From assembly GCA_003153475.1 (NCBI GenBank), contig PLYT01000087.1, positions 3,823 to 41,118 of the forward strand: 37,296 nt of DNA, in the 5' to 3' direction. Under the pieces are notes generated by a model. That model was not told the origin of the DNA, did not search any database, and saw only the letters and a list, made by a program, of their open reading frames with translations. The stretch is from Betaproteobacteria bacterium. Lineage in GTDB: Bacteria > Pseudomonadota > Gammaproteobacteria > Burkholderiales > Casimicrobiaceae. The number at the start of each line of letters is the position of its first letter. The first letter of the stretch is position 1. The position numbers were made by a program, and so were the translations under genes. Below are positions 8,206-16,909 of this stretch, in pieces.

Positions 8206-9899
8206 GGCAGCACGCCCCTTGCCGGCTTGCCGGTGAGCAAAGTCGAAAGCATCAGTGCGATCGTGACGCCGACCGTCAGCATCGCCAGCGCCGCGGCATA
8301 AGTGGAATCGCCGCCCTGCTGGAACGAAAATACGACCACGCCCAGCGTCTCCGCACCGGACGACCAGAGCAGCGCCGATACCGTGAGCTCGTTGAACGCG
8401 GTCAGAAACACCAGCAGCGCGCCCGCGGTCGCCATCGGCGCGACCAGCGGCAGGATGATCGTCACCAGCCGACGCGCGAGACGCGCGCCCGCGATCTGCG
8501 CGGCTTCCTCAAGCGTGCGATCGAGCTGGTAGTAGCCGCCGATCACCGGGCGCAAGCCCAGCACCAGAAAGCGCGCCAGATAGCCGAACAGGATGATCCA
8601 CACGGTGTTGTACAGCGTCAGCCCAAGCACCGGCAGCGGCTTCAAAAAGACCAGAATGGCGGCAATCGCAAGGACGACGCCCGGCAGCGCATACGGCATC
8701 TCGGCGACCAGGTTCAGCAGGCGCAACAGCCGCGACCGGCGCCAGACGAGGAAATACGCGAGCGGCACGGCGAGGAGCACGATGACGACGGCGGCCGTCG
8801 CCGACAAGGCGAAGCTGTTGACGAAAGCGCGTTTCGCCGCGGCATGGTCGAACAGGACGTAATCGTAGTTCGACCAGGTCGCGGAATGCGCCGTCAGCGG
8901 CACGCCGACTGCCGGCACAAGCGAGCTCAGCAACAGCGCGACCAGCGGCAGGACCAGCACGACGACGGTCAAGCTCCACAGCCCGATCTCGACCGCGGGG
9001 CGCCAGCGCTCGAGCTCGAACGGTCGCATCGCGTTCGACGTCGTGGTGATGCGAAAATCGCGTCTCCGCAGCATCAGGTCCTGCAGAAACAGGCCCAGCG
9101 CAGCGATAAAGCCGATCAGGCACGACAGCACGGCAACCTCGGACAGTACGCTCGGCCCCAGCCCCGCCAGCCGCTGGTAGATCAGCGTCGGCAGGACAAG
9201 GTAATTGCCCGGGATGCCGAGAAAGGCGGGAATGCCGAAGTTGCCCAAGCACGACACGAAGGCGAGCGCGATGCCGGCGACCAGCGGCGGTGTCATCAGC
9301 GGCAGGACGATCGTGCGCAAAATGGTCAACGGCCTGGCGCCCGCGGCGAGTCCTGCTTCGAGCAGCTCCTGCGGCAAGGTGCGCAGTCCCGCGCGCAAGG
9401 TTAGAAACACCAGCGGTGCATACTGCACGCCCAGCAGCAGCATGATGCCCTGCGCCGAATAGAGGGGATTGCGACTGCCCATCGCCGGCGCGAGCCCGAG
9501 CAACTTGAGCAGCGTGCTCGAAGGTCCGAACAACTGCAGCCACGCGAGTGCCACGACCTGCGGCGCGATCATCAGCGGCAGCACGAAGCAGAAGACAAAA
9601 GCGTTGCGGCCGCGGATGTCGGTCAGTCCCACCAGCACCGCGACCGTCGCGCCGATAAGCACCGCCAGCAGCGTGCCGCCGCAGGCCGTCACCAGGCTGT
9701 GCTGCGTCGCGGTCCACGTTGTCGCACTCGATAGCACATCGGTGAGCGCGGCCGTCGAGAACCGGCCATCAGGTGCCACTCCCTCGAACAGCAGCCGCGC
9801 CAGCGGCAGCAGCGACAGGATCGCGACGATCGCGACCAGCGCCCACAACAGCGCCGTCTCCTCGGCTCGCTCGCGCCAGCCTGCGGTATCCGCCATCAT
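8193..9899 (-). CDS. ABC transporter permease, two membrane domains fused in one chain
   Basis: A 568-residue integral membrane protein with about 12 helices arranged as two homologous halves. Each half carries the cytoplasmic EAA loop that docks on the ATPase: ELLEAGLAAGARPL in the first half and TLEEAAQIAGARLA in the second. Fused double permeases of this size are typical of the FbpB (ferric iron) and PhnU2 (putative 2-aminoethylphosphonate) groups. The gene starts at an ATG-ATG pair (9899 or 9896), 39 bases after the solute-binding protein, and overlaps the ATPase gene by 13 bases. No phosphonate-degrading enzymes (PhnW, PhnX, PhnA) are nearby to support phosphonate transport. Confidence 0.92.
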   Translation of the reverse strand: MMADTAGWRERAEETALLWALVAIVAILSLLPLARLLFEGVAPDGRFSTAALTDVLSSATTWTATQHSLVTACGGTLLAVLIGATVAVLVGLTDIRGRNAFVFCFVLPLMIAPQVVALAWLQLFGPSSTLLKLLGLAPAMGSRNPLYSAQGIMLLLGVQYAPLVFLTLRAGLRTLPQELLEAGLAAGARPLTILRTIVLPLMTPPLVAGIALAFVSCLGNFGIPAFLGIPGNYLVLPTLIYQRLAGLGPSVLSEVAVLSCLIGFIAALGLFLQDLMLRRRDFRITTTSNAMRPFELERWRPAVEIGLWSLTVVVLVLPLVALLLSSLVPAVGVPLTAHSATWSNYDYVLFDHAAAKRAFVNSFALSATAAVVIVLLAVPLAYFLVWRRSRLLRLLNLVAEMPYALPGVVLAIAAILVFLKPLPVLGLTLYNTVWIILFGYLARFLVLGLRPVIGGYYQLDRTLEEAAQIAGARLARRLVTIILPLVAPMATAGALLVFLTAFNELTVSALLWSSGAETLGVVVFSFQQGGDSTYAAALAMLTVGVTIALMLSTLLTGKPARGVLPWRG

Positions 9900-9938
9900 G
9901 GCGCGACCGCGGTCAGGGTCGAGGGCAGTGCATCGGCG

Positions 9939-10934
9939 CTAGTTGCCGAAGAGCTCGGCGAATCGCTTCAGATTGGCGCCGTTGTTCTGCACCACGTTGC
10001 CGATGTCGGTCGGCATCAGCTTGATGACCGTTCCCGGCGGCAGCCACGACGGCGAACCGACGCTCGCTTTAGCCGGAATGTAGCCCATCGACAACGCGAG
10101 CTTTTGTCCTTCGTCCGACAGGATGAAATCGATGAAAGCGCGCGCGGCCGCGGGGTTCTGCGTCGTCTTCAGCATCGCCACCGGCTCGGTGACCGCGGGC
10201 ACGCCCTCGGCGGGAAAAATGAAGTCGATCGGCGATCCCTTGGCCTTGGCGTTGAACGCCATGAAGTCGACCAGCACGCCGTAAGGCTTCTCGCCGCTTG
10301 CGACCGCGGTAAGGACTGCGCCGTTGCCGCGCACCGCCACCGCCTCATCGGCTTTGAGCTTTTCGAAAAAGCTCCAGCCGAGATCCGCGCGCGCAGTCAT
10401 CGTGCCGAGCATGATCGCCGCAGCACCCGAATACAGCGGGCTCGGCATCGCGATCTGACCCTTGTTCTCGGGCTTGGCGAGATCGGCCCACGAAGCCGGA
10501 CGACTCTTGGCTGCGGTGTTGATCGCGATCCCCGTCGTAATCAGTTTGGAGCCGAAATAAGTGCGGTCGGCGTCGTAGGTGCCCGACGCGAAACCGGCGA
10601 CCTTGGCTTGCGGGTACGCGAGCAGCCGGCCGTCCTTTTTGAGCGCTTCCATGCTTGCCGCGTCGGCGATCAGCAGCACGTCGGCCTTCGGCGCGCCGGC
10701 GGCAAACTCGGCGGCAAGCTTGCCCATCACTTCGGTGGTACCGGAGCGAAACACCTCGACCTCGATGCCGGGATACGCCTGCTTGAACGCCGTCGTCGTC
10801 TGCGTTGCATCACGCTCGGGCTGCGACGTATACAACACCAGCTTGCCCTTGGGCGCTTGCGCGTGCGCAGGCACGGCTGCCAGCGTGCAAGCCAGCGCCG
10901 CAGCCAGCAATATGCCACGCGATAAGTATTTCAT
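9939..10934 (-). CDS. Periplasmic ABC solute-binding protein, AfuA/FbpA/PhnS-like (COG1840 type)
   Basis: A 331-residue protein, first gene of the importer operon. The ATG at 10934 is set by a strong GGAGG ribosome-binding site and gives a clear signal peptide ending AVPAHAQA. The mature protein begins KGKLVLYTSQPERDA and continues with VEVFRSGTTEVMGKL and ADVLLIADAASMEALK, the class-II binding-protein fold that serves ferric iron, 2-aminoethylphosphonate, phosphoglycerate or hexose-phosphate importers. I do not see the adjacent tyrosine pair that ferric FbpA proteins use for iron, which argues for an organic anion, perhaps phosphorylated. The two downstream hydrolases fit that reading. The specificity call is inference. 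Confidence 0.9.
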   Translation of the reverse strand: MKYLSRGILLAAALACTLAAVPAHAQAPKGKLVLYTSQPERDATQTTTAFKQAYPGIEVEVFRSGTTEVMGKLAAEFAAGAPKADVLLIADAASMEALKKDGRLLAYPQAKVAGFASGTYDADRTYFGSKLITTGIAINTAAKSRPASWADLAKPENKGQIAMPSPLYSGAAAIMLGTMTARADLGWSFFEKLKADEAVAVRGNGAVLTAVASGEKPYGVLVDFMAFNAKAKGSPIDFIFPAEGVPAVTEPVAMLKTTQNPAAARAFIDFILSDEGQKLALSMGYIPAKASVGSPSWLPPGTVIKLMPTDIGNVVQNNGANLKRFAELFGN

Positions 10935-10982
10935 GTCACTCCTCCGCAATGAATCGGCGCTGGATCGGTGCCGCCGCTCGCT

Positions 10983-11011
10983 CTTATACCGTCCGCCGTG
11001 CTGCTCGGCAA
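10983..11011 (-). promoter_or_regulatory. Sigma70-type promoter of the importer operon
   Basis: On the minus strand, TTGCCG (11006-11011) and TATAAG (10983-10988) are separated by exactly 17 bases, matching the -35 and -10 consensus at 4/6 and 5/6. Transcription would begin near 10976, leaving a leader of about 42 bases with a strong GGAGG before the ATG at 10934. It lies in the 123-base gap after the E2 gene, so the importer operon need not depend on read-through from the dehydrogenase operon. Confidence 0.7.
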
Positions 11012-11057
11012 CGACTGATTTTTCCACCGGTTCTCGATGATTCCAGGATGATGACGA

Positions 11058-12275
11058 TCACGACAGGCCTTCCGGATGCTCGATCGCCTCGCGCAGGTCG
11101 GCGATGAAGCGTGCCGCGGTCACGCCGTCGACGATGCGATGGTCGGACGACAGCGTAAACGTCGCCATCGGACGCAACACGACCTGGCCATCGCGTCCGA
11201 CTGGCGTGTCGACCGTGCGCCCGATCGCAAGGATTGCGCTTTCGGGCGGGTTGATGATCGCCGTGAATGCATCGACGCCATACATGCCGAGATTGGAAAT
11301 CGTGAACGTGCCGCCGCGCATGTCGCCCGGTACGATCTCTCGCGCGCGCACCGCGGCGCGCAGGCGCGCGAAATCTCGGGTGAGCTCATCCAGCGTGTGC
11401 GAGGGCACGTCGCGCAGCACCGGCACAAACAAGTCACCCTGGTCGTCGATGGCGACGCCGACGTGCACTCGCGTATGCAGGCGCACAGCGTCGCCCTCGA
11501 TGCTGGCGTTGAGCAGCGGATGCAGCGCCAGGACGCGTCCGGCGAGATAGGCGAGGGCGACCGTCACGCTCGGGGGGGCGCGGTCCGGCGCTGCCTCCGG
11601 CGGGCCCGGGCGGCGCAATGCCGCCCGCAGCGCGCCCATCTCGATCTGCGCGCTCAAAAAGAAGTGGGGAACACTTCGCGCGCTTTCGGCGAGGCGGTGG
11701 GCGACGATGCGGCGGACGGGATTGAAGGCAATGAGGCGGTCGGCAACGCTCGCGGTGGCGCGCTCGGGCGCCCGGGCGGCGTAAGCGGCGACGTCTTTTT
11801 CGACGATGCGTCCGGCCGGCCCGGAACCGGCGATCTGGGCGAGGTCCACGTCGAGCATGCGCGCCGCACGGCGCGCCAGCGGCGTGGCGCGGATCGAGTC
11901 CGCGGACGCGACCGCCGCGTGCTCCGAGGCTGCCACCGGTCGCGACGGACCCTTCGCCTCGTCGATCGGCGCGGGCGCGGACTCCGGCACCGCTGCCGCA
12001 TCGGCCGTGGACGCGGGCAAGGTCGCGCCCGCTTCGCCGTCGGCGTCGATCCAGCCTACGACGGTGCCGACGGCGATGGGCTCGCCGGTGATAGGCGCCA
12101 GGTCGCGAATGACGCCGCTGCCCGGAGCTTCGACTTCCATCACCGACTTGTTGGTCTCGATGTCGAACAGGATTTGCCCCTGGCGCACGCGATCGCCGGC
12201 TGCCACCTTCCATTCGGTGATGATGCCGTCTTCCATGTCCATGTCGACCTTGGGCAGGATGACTTCGATCGGCAT
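11058..12275 (-). CDS. 2-oxoacid dehydrogenase complex E2 (dihydrolipoyl acyltransferase)
   Basis: A 405-residue protein with the classic E2 layout: one lipoyl domain (1-77, lipoylated Lys43 in ETNKSV), an Ala/Pro-rich linker, a peripheral-subunit-binding domain (about 129-163, ATPLARRAARMLDVD), a second linker, and a catalytic acyltransferase domain ending with the active-site motif DHRIVDG (His379, Asp383). It moves an acyl group from E1 to coenzyme A. Its ATG shares one base with the E1beta stop (TGATG), so translation is coupled. Sequence style and size are close to AcoC, but acoX, acoR and an E3 gene are not here, so acetoin is not established as the substrate. E3 must come from elsewhere in the genome. 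Confidence 0.93.
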   Translation of the reverse strand: MPIEVILPKVDMDMEDGIITEWKVAAGDRVRQGQILFDIETNKSVMEVEAPGSGVIRDLAPITGEPIAVGTVVGWIDADGEAGATLPASTADAAAVPESAPAPIDEAKGPSRPVAASEHAAVASADSIRATPLARRAARMLDVDLAQIAGSGPAGRIVEKDVAAYAARAPERATASVADRLIAFNPVRRIVAHRLAESARSVPHFFLSAQIEMGALRAALRRPGPPEAAPDRAPPSVTVALAYLAGRVLALHPLLNASIEGDAVRLHTRVHVGVAIDDQGDLFVPVLRDVPSHTLDELTRDFARLRAAVRAREIVPGDMRGGTFTISNLGMYGVDAFTAIINPPESAILAIGRTVDTPVGRDGQVVLRPMATFTLSSDHRIVDGVTAARFIADLREAIEHPEGLS

Positions 12276-13297
12276 CAGGCGCGTCCTTCGCGCACCAGGC
12301 GGCGCGCCGCGGCGACGATGTCGTCCTCCTGCGGGACTGCGGCTTTTTCGAGTACGGGGTTGTACGGCAGCGGCACGTCGGCGCCGCCGAGCCGCGCGAT
12401 CGGCGCGTCGAGAAAATCGAAGGCATCGCTTTCGGCGATCATCGCCGAAATCTCGGCGCCGATGCCCATGATCTTGACGCCTTCGTACACGATCAGCAGC
12501 CGGTGCGTCTTGCGCACGCTGGCGGCGATGGTCGCGAAATCCAGCGGACGTAGCGAGCGCAAATCGATAACTTCGGCGTCGATGTCCTCTGCGGCGAGCC
12601 GCGCGGCGGCCGCGGCGGCACGGATCGCCATGATCGAGCTGCCGACAATGGTCAGGTCGCGGCCAACGCGGCGGACGGCCGCGTTGCCGATCGGGACTCG
12701 ATAGGGATCTTCCGGCACCGGGCCGCGGGTCTTGTACAGCAGCTTGTGCTCGAAGATCAGCACCGGGTTCGGATCGTCGATCGCCGCCAGCAGCAGGCCC
12801 TTGGCGTCGTGTGGCGTCGACGGCTGCACGACCTTCAAGCCCGGGACGTGGGCGAACCAGGCTTCGAGACTCTGGCTGTGCTGCGCGGCGGCGCCGGTGC
12901 CCGACCCGCCCGGCAACCGAACGACCATCGGCACCGTGGCCTTGCCGCCGAACATGAAGTGGATTTTCGCCGCCTGGTTGACGATCTGCTCCATCGCCAA
13001 GGTCACGAAATCCGAAAATTGGAGCTCGAGCACCGGCTTCATGCCGGTGATCGCGGCGCCGACCGCGGCGCCGGCGATGCCCAGCTCGCTGATCGGCGTA
13101 TCGATCACGCGCTCGGGTCCGAATCTGTGGAACAAGTCGCCGGAAACGCCGAAGGCGCCGCCATAGACACCCACATCCTCGCCGAACAGAAAGACGCGCT
13201 CATCGGCCTGCATCGCCTGCGCGAGGCCTTCGCGTATCGCCTCGGCGTACGACAACTCGCGTGTCGCGGCTTCCGGGGTTGCGAGTTCAGTCGGCAT
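12275..13297 (-). CDS. 2-oxoacid/acetoin-type dehydrogenase E1 component, beta subunit
   Basis: A 340-residue transketolase-like beta subunit. Key stretches are [51 protein letters not shown] and [20 protein letters not shown], followed by the C-terminal transketolase domain with DLRSLRPLD. It forms the heterotetrameric, thiamine-diphosphate-dependent E1 with the product of the preceding gene, with the active site at the interface. The ATG at 13297 sits inside the end of the E1alpha gene (11-base overlap). Length and motifs are full and intact. It resembles AcoB/PdhB-type subunits; the oxoacid or ketone substrate is unknown. Confidence 0.93.
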   Translation of the reverse strand: MPTELATPEAATRELSYAEAIREGLAQAMQADERVFLFGEDVGVYGGAFGVSGDLFHRFGPERVIDTPISELGIAGAAVGAAITGMKPVLELQFSDFVTLAMEQIVNQAAKIHFMFGGKATVPMVVRLPGGSGTGAAAQHSQSLEAWFAHVPGLKVVQPSTPHDAKGLLLAAIDDPNPVLIFEHKLLYKTRGPVPEDPYRVPIGNAAVRRVGRDLTIVGSSIMAIRAAAAAARLAAEDIDAEVIDLRSLRPLDFATIAASVRKTHRLLIVYEGVKIMGIGAEISAMIAESDAFDFLDAPIARLGGADVPLPYNPVLEKAAVPQEDDIVAAARRLVREGRA

Positions 13298-14309
13298 AGA
13301 CGTCGCGCGTCAACTGGGCGGGATCCGGATCCGGGCTCGCTTTGGCGAATTCCAGCGCCTGCTCGATCGTCTTGTGCGCCGCCTCTTCGATCGCGCGCAG
13401 TTCGGTCTCGGCGAAGCGGTTGTGCGCGACCAGCTCGTGCTCCAGGCGGCGAATCGCGTCCTTGTCGCGCCAGGTCTCGATTTCCTCCTTGGTGCGGTAG
13501 AGGTTGCGATCGCTTTTCGAGTGGCCGCGCAGGCGGTAGGTCTTGCATTCGAGCAAGGTCGGGCCGCCGCCGCGCCGGGCGAGGTCGATCGCCGGTTCCG
13601 CGGCGGCGACGACGGCAGGTAGGTCATTGCCGTCGACGGCAATGCCCGGTATCGCATACGACGACGCGCGGTCGGCGACGTTGGGTACGGCCATCGCGCG
13701 GGCGATGTCCATCGACATGCCGTACTTGTTGTTTTCGCAGACGAACACGATCGGCAGTCGCCAGATCGACGCCATGTTGAGCGACTCGTGGAACGCACCC
13801 TCGTTGGTCGCGCCGTCGCCGAAAAAGACCATGCAGACGCGATGCTGTTTCTGCGCCTTGATGCTCATGCCGACGCCGACCGCGATCGGCAGGCCCCCTG
13901 CGACGATGCCGTTGGCCCCCAGGTTACCGCCCTCAACGTCGGCGATGTGCATCGAGCCGCCGCGGCCGCGGCAGTAGCCGTTTTCCTTGCCGAAGAACTC
14001 GGCGAACATGCGCGCCGGATCGGCGCCCTTGGCGATGCAATGGCCATGGCCGCGATGCGTCGAGAGAATGTAGTCGTCGCGCTCGAGCTTTAGCGTCGTT
14101 CCGACCGCGCTCGCCTCCTGCCCGATCGACAGGTGCATCGTGCCGTGGATCAGGCCGCGCATATAGCTCGCTTCGGCGGTCTCTTCGAACTTGCGGATCA
14201 GGTGCATCCGCGACAAGGCGACGCGCAGCGCGTCGTCGCCCAGCGCGGCCAGCTCCGCGCGCTCGGGGGCTTGCGCGTCGGCGGTTCGGCTGCCGGGGAG
14301 CGAGGCCAC
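13287..14309 (-). CDS. 2-oxoacid/acetoin-type dehydrogenase E1 component, alpha subunit
   Basis: A 340-residue alpha subunit. The thiamine-diphosphate motif begins GDGATNEG (GDG at 164-166) and ends with NN at 193-194, the usual spacing. HLSIGQEA near residue 60, [11 protein letters not shown] and the phosphorylation-loop-like [15 protein letters not shown] are also present. The start is GTG at 14309; the ribosome-binding site is weak, and an in-frame ATG only appears at residue 35, inside the first conserved helix. It decarboxylates or cleaves the substrate and loads the lipoyl arm of E2. The gene is second in an operon begun by the SAF-domain oxidoreductase 52 bases upstream, suggesting that enzyme makes its substrate. 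Confidence 0.93.
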   Translation of the reverse strand: MASLPGSRTADAQAPERAELAALGDDALRVALSRMHLIRKFEETAEASYMRGLIHGTMHLSIGQEASAVGTTLKLERDDYILSTHRGHGHCIAKGADPARMFAEFFGKENGYCRGRGGSMHIADVEGGNLGANGIVAGGLPIAVGVGMSIKAQKQHRVCMVFFGDGATNEGAFHESLNMASIWRLPIVFVCENNKYGMSMDIARAMAVPNVADRASSYAIPGIAVDGNDLPAVVAAAEPAIDLARRGGGPTLLECKTYRLRGHSKSDRNLYRTKEEIETWRDKDAIRRLEHELVAHNRFAETELRAIEEAAHKTIEQALEFAKASPDPDPAQLTRDVYAD

Positions 14310-14361
14310 GGTCAGCTTGCCGCGGCGGAAGGCGCCGCCGCGCGATCGAGATGCCCGGCGA

Positions 14362-15720
14362 TCATGAAGCGACCGCCAGCGAAGACGCCTGGCCCGCGGC
14401 GCGGATCATCTCGTCCTGCGCCCGGCGTACCTGGACGATCTTGAGCCGCTCGTCCGGCCTGCAGTTGGCGTAGGTCAGGAATTCTCCCTTGGCGATCGGA
14501 AGCTTGACGCTGGCGCCCTGCGCGAGCCCCAGCGGCAACGCGTCGCGGGCGAGCGCATCGGCGCGCGACAGCGCGAAGCCGCGATAACAGTATTCGCCGA
14601 TCGCATCGAGCGTTTCACCGGCGGCGAGATCGCGCTTGGCGCGCGCAGCGACTTCGGCCGAGGGAACCGGCAGCGGCCGCATGTGGCTTTGGCCGAACAG
14701 CACCGCGGCGGCAGCCGACAGAGGCACTTCGAGGCTGGTCAGATGGTAGGGACGGAAGAACGTGTAGTAAGGTCCTGCGCCCAGGTGCAGGTCGTTCATC
14801 CGCTCGCGCAGCCGCGGATGGCGCATCTCGGCGACGACGAACACTCCCGGCGCGACCCCCGGCGACACAGTGAAGTCGACGACACCCTTGCGCGACAAGA
14901 CGCCGCCCTCTTCGCGCGGGCAGAGCACCTTGTGAAGCGAGGCCAGCGGCGCGTCGGGGCCGTGCATGCCCGGGATGTCGGGGACCAGCCCGGTGGCGTT
15001 GGCGATGGCGACCATCTCCACCATTGTCTTCGAGCCGTCGACGAACTCGACCAGCATGCGCGGGTTCATGTTGCGACGCTTCGCTTCCTCAACATAAGCG
15101 TCGGGCGTGGCGTCGATCCGGAACGGGTTGTTCTTGCCCTTGCCCGCGGCCACGATCGGATAGCCCAGTCCGCGCACGAAATTGATCAATTCCATCGTTG
15201 CACTGGGTTCGTCGCCGGCGCCCAGCGTGTACACGACGCCGGCGGCCGCCGCCTTGGCAGCGAGGTATGCGCCGATCGTGACGTCGGCCTCGACATTCAT
15301 CATGACGATATGTTTGCCTGCGGCAATCGTCGCCAGCGCGACCTCGGCGCCGACATTGGGATTGCCGGTCGCGTCGATGACTACGTCGACGCCTTCGGCG
15401 GTGCAAACGTCGCGGTGTGAGCGCACCACCGCCAGCTGCCTGCGCGAAACGGCGCGGGTGACCGCGGCGCTGCCGTCGACGAGCACCGGCTCGAGTGCGC
15501 CCGGGCCGGCGATCGCGCGCGCGGCGAATACGTTGTCGGGAATCGCGTCGGCCGCGGCGACGACATCGATGCCGGTCATCAACGCCGTTTGGACGATGAT
15601 ATCGGTCCCCATCTGGCCCGCACCGATCAGGCCGACGCGCACCCGGCGGCCTTCGATCTCGCGAAGTTTCAGTGCCTCGGCGATCGAGTCGCCGAGGCGC
15701 GGTACGGACGGCTTAGACAT
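14362..15720 (-). CDS. NAD(P)-binding oxidoreductase with C-terminal SAF domain (homoserine dehydrogenase-like)
   Basis: A 452-residue protein. The ATG at 15720 follows GAGGCG; a longer reading frame exists upstream but would run through the promoter. The N-terminal Rossmann domain has [10 protein letters not shown] (GAGQMG at 33-38), then [15 protein letters not shown] and [12 protein letters not shown], as in homoserine-dehydrogenase-like enzymes. A middle catalytic region follows ([22 protein letters not shown]). The C-terminus (about 370-440) is a SAF domain of the type seen in sialic acid synthase, altronate dehydratase and FlgA, which explains why such proteins are sometimes labelled FlgA. 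It is first in the operon with E1 and E2 and divergent from a SorC regulator, so it probably oxidises a polyol or sugar-derived compound. The reaction is unknown. Confidence 0.8.
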   Translation of the reverse strand: MSKPSVPRLGDSIAEALKLREIEGRRVRVGLIGAGQMGTDIIVQTALMTGIDVVAAADAIPDNVFAARAIAGPGALEPVLVDGSAAVTRAVSRRQLAVVRSHRDVCTAEGVDVVIDATGNPNVGAEVALATIAAGKHIVMMNVEADVTIGAYLAAKAAAAGVVYTLGAGDEPSATMELINFVRGLGYPIVAAGKGKNNPFRIDATPDAYVEEAKRRNMNPRMLVEFVDGSKTMVEMVAIANATGLVPDIPGMHGPDAPLASLHKVLCPREEGGVLSRKGVVDFTVSPGVAPGVFVVAEMRHPRLRERMNDLHLGAGPYYTFFRPYHLTSLEVPLSAAAAVLFGQSHMRPLPVPSAEVAARAKRDLAAGETLDAIGEYCYRGFALSRADALARDALPLGLAQGASVKLPIAKGEFLTYANCRPDERLKIVQVRRAQDEMIRAAGQASSLAVAS

Positions 15721-15770
15721 AACGCCTCGCTTGGTTGTCGCATCCGGCAGCGCCGACGGGCGTTCGGACT

Positions 15771-15799
15771 TTTGTATTCTTTGTGGAACATATCTCCAA
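15771..15799 (-). promoter_or_regulatory. Promoter of the SAF/E1/E2 operon with an embedded operator-like inverted repeat
   Basis: On the minus strand, TTGGAG (15794-15799) and TACAAA (15771-15776) are 17 bases apart, each 4/6 to consensus, about 45 bases upstream of the oxidoreductase ATG after allowing for the start site. Inside the spacer lies an imperfect inverted repeat, TGTATTC (15773-15779), six bases, GAACATA (15786-15792), with 5 of 7 positions symmetric. The region is AT-rich against GC-rich surroundings. It is the natural site for the divergently encoded SorC-family protein to bind and block transcription until its ligand appears. Confidence 0.55.
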
Positions 15800-15919
15800 C
15801 TGTCGGCGCGCGTCAAGCGTTCTTCGCTGCCACCGGGCGCCCTGCGGGATGCCCGGTGCTTGCCAGGCGTGGGCAACGATGCCACGCTGCCCAGCCGAAA
15901 GACCGTAAGGAAGCAGCCG

Positions 15920-16885
15920 ATGCCTGACAACGAGCGACCCGCGCGCCGCGAGGCGGCAGCCCTGCCGGACTTGAGAGTCAGGGCCGCATGGCTGTATTAC
16001 GTCGAAGGCATGACGCAGGAACAAATCGCCCGATCGATGAACATTAGTCGGGCCAAGGTCATCCGCCTGCTGGCATCGGCGCGTGACAACGGCATTGTCC
16101 GCATCCGTATCGACGACCGGGCCAGCGAGCAGATCGCGCTGGAGCGGCAGTTGGTGGCGGCGTTCGGTCTTACGGACGCGATTGTCGTGCCGGCGCCGGC
16201 CGACGAAGCCGACATCGCGACCGTCGTGGGCCATGCCGCGGGCACGTATTTGAGCGACCAGGTCAAGGATGGCATGTCGTTCGGCGTCGGTTGGGGCGCG
16301 ACGCTGCATATGAGTCTGAAAGCGCTGGGCGGGCAGCCGTGCCAGCGGCTGTCGGTCGTCTCGCTGCTGGGCGGAATGACCCACTCGCGCGCGGTCAATC
16401 CGTCGGCGGTCGCGCGTCGCATCGCCGACGCGTTCGGCGCCGACTGCTATCAGTTGACGGCACCCGTCATGGTCGCCGACGAGTCGGTCCGGACGGCGCT
16501 GTGGTCCGAGCCGGGACTGCGCGAGTTGCTCGAGCGCGCGCGCCGCGTCGATCTGGCGCTGGTCAGCGTGGGCGACGTCAGCGAGGAGGCGACGCTGTTT
16601 CGCCAGGGCATCCTGCCCCGCTCGGCGCTGGCGAGCCTGCAGGCGGCGGGCGCCGTAGGTGATGTCCTGTGCCATTTTATCGACGCCGAAGGCAAGGTCG
16701 TCGATCACCCGGTCAACCGGCGCGTCGTCGCGGTCGACCTCGACGATTTGCGGCGGGTGCCGAAGATCGTCGTTGCGGCGGGCGGACGGCGCAAAGTGGC
16801 AGCGATACGCGCGGCATTGAAGGCGACCGGTGCCGGCGTATTGATCACCGAGGAAGCCGCGGCGCGAGGACTGCTCGCGATCTGA
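15920..16885 (+). CDS. SorC/DeoR-type sugar-binding transcriptional regulator
   Basis: A 321-residue regulator. The ATG at 15920 follows AAGGAA. The N-terminal helix-turn-helix (about 31-52, MTQEQIARSMNISRAKVIRL) is preceded by the family's typical LRVRAAWLYYVEG. The rest (about 70-320) is the SorC sugar-binding domain, related to phosphosugar isomerases: SFGVGWGATLHM, SVVSLLGGMTHS, AVNPSAVARRIADAFGADCYQLTAP and VVAAGGRRKVAAIRAAL. Members such as SorC, EryD and DeoR of B. subtilis respond to phosphorylated sugars or polyols. Divergent placement makes it the likely local regulator of the SAF/E1/E2 operon and suggests a sugar- or polyol-derived substrate there. Confidence 0.92.
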   Translation: MPDNERPARREAAALPDLRVRAAWLYYVEGMTQEQIARSMNISRAKVIRLLASARDNGIVRIRIDDRASEQIALERQLVAAFGLTDAIVVPAPADEADIATVVGHAAGTYLSDQVKDGMSFGVGWGATLHMSLKALGGQPCQRLSVVSLLGGMTHSRAVNPSAVARRIADAFGADCYQLTAPVMVADESVRTALWSEPGLRELLERARRVDLALVSVGDVSEEATLFRQGILPRSALASLQAAGAVGDVLCHFIDAEGKVVDHPVNRRVVAVDLDDLRRVPKIVVAAGGRRKVAAIRAALKATGAGVLITEEAAARGLLAI

Positions 16886-16909
16886 TGCGCTAGATCGCCA
16901 CCGGCGGCG

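Noticed and set aside
5950-8301. A 783-codon open frame on the plus strand
   Set aside because: It runs antisense to the metallo-hydrolase and ATPase genes, whose motifs are clear. The translation is Arg/Ala/Asp/Gln-rich with no domain, typical of high-GC shadow frames.
9939-10934. Naming the importer as a 2-aminoethylphosphonate transporter (PhnS/PhnU/PhnT)
   Set aside because: The fused permease and binding-protein class fit, but there are no phosphonate-degrading genes, and iron or other phosphorylated solutes fit equally well.
14362-15930. Longer start for the SAF-domain oxidoreductase (to 15930)
   Set aside because: The extra 70 codons would span the predicted promoter and operator and part of the SorC leader. 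The ATG at 15720 has a ribosome-binding site and fits the family.
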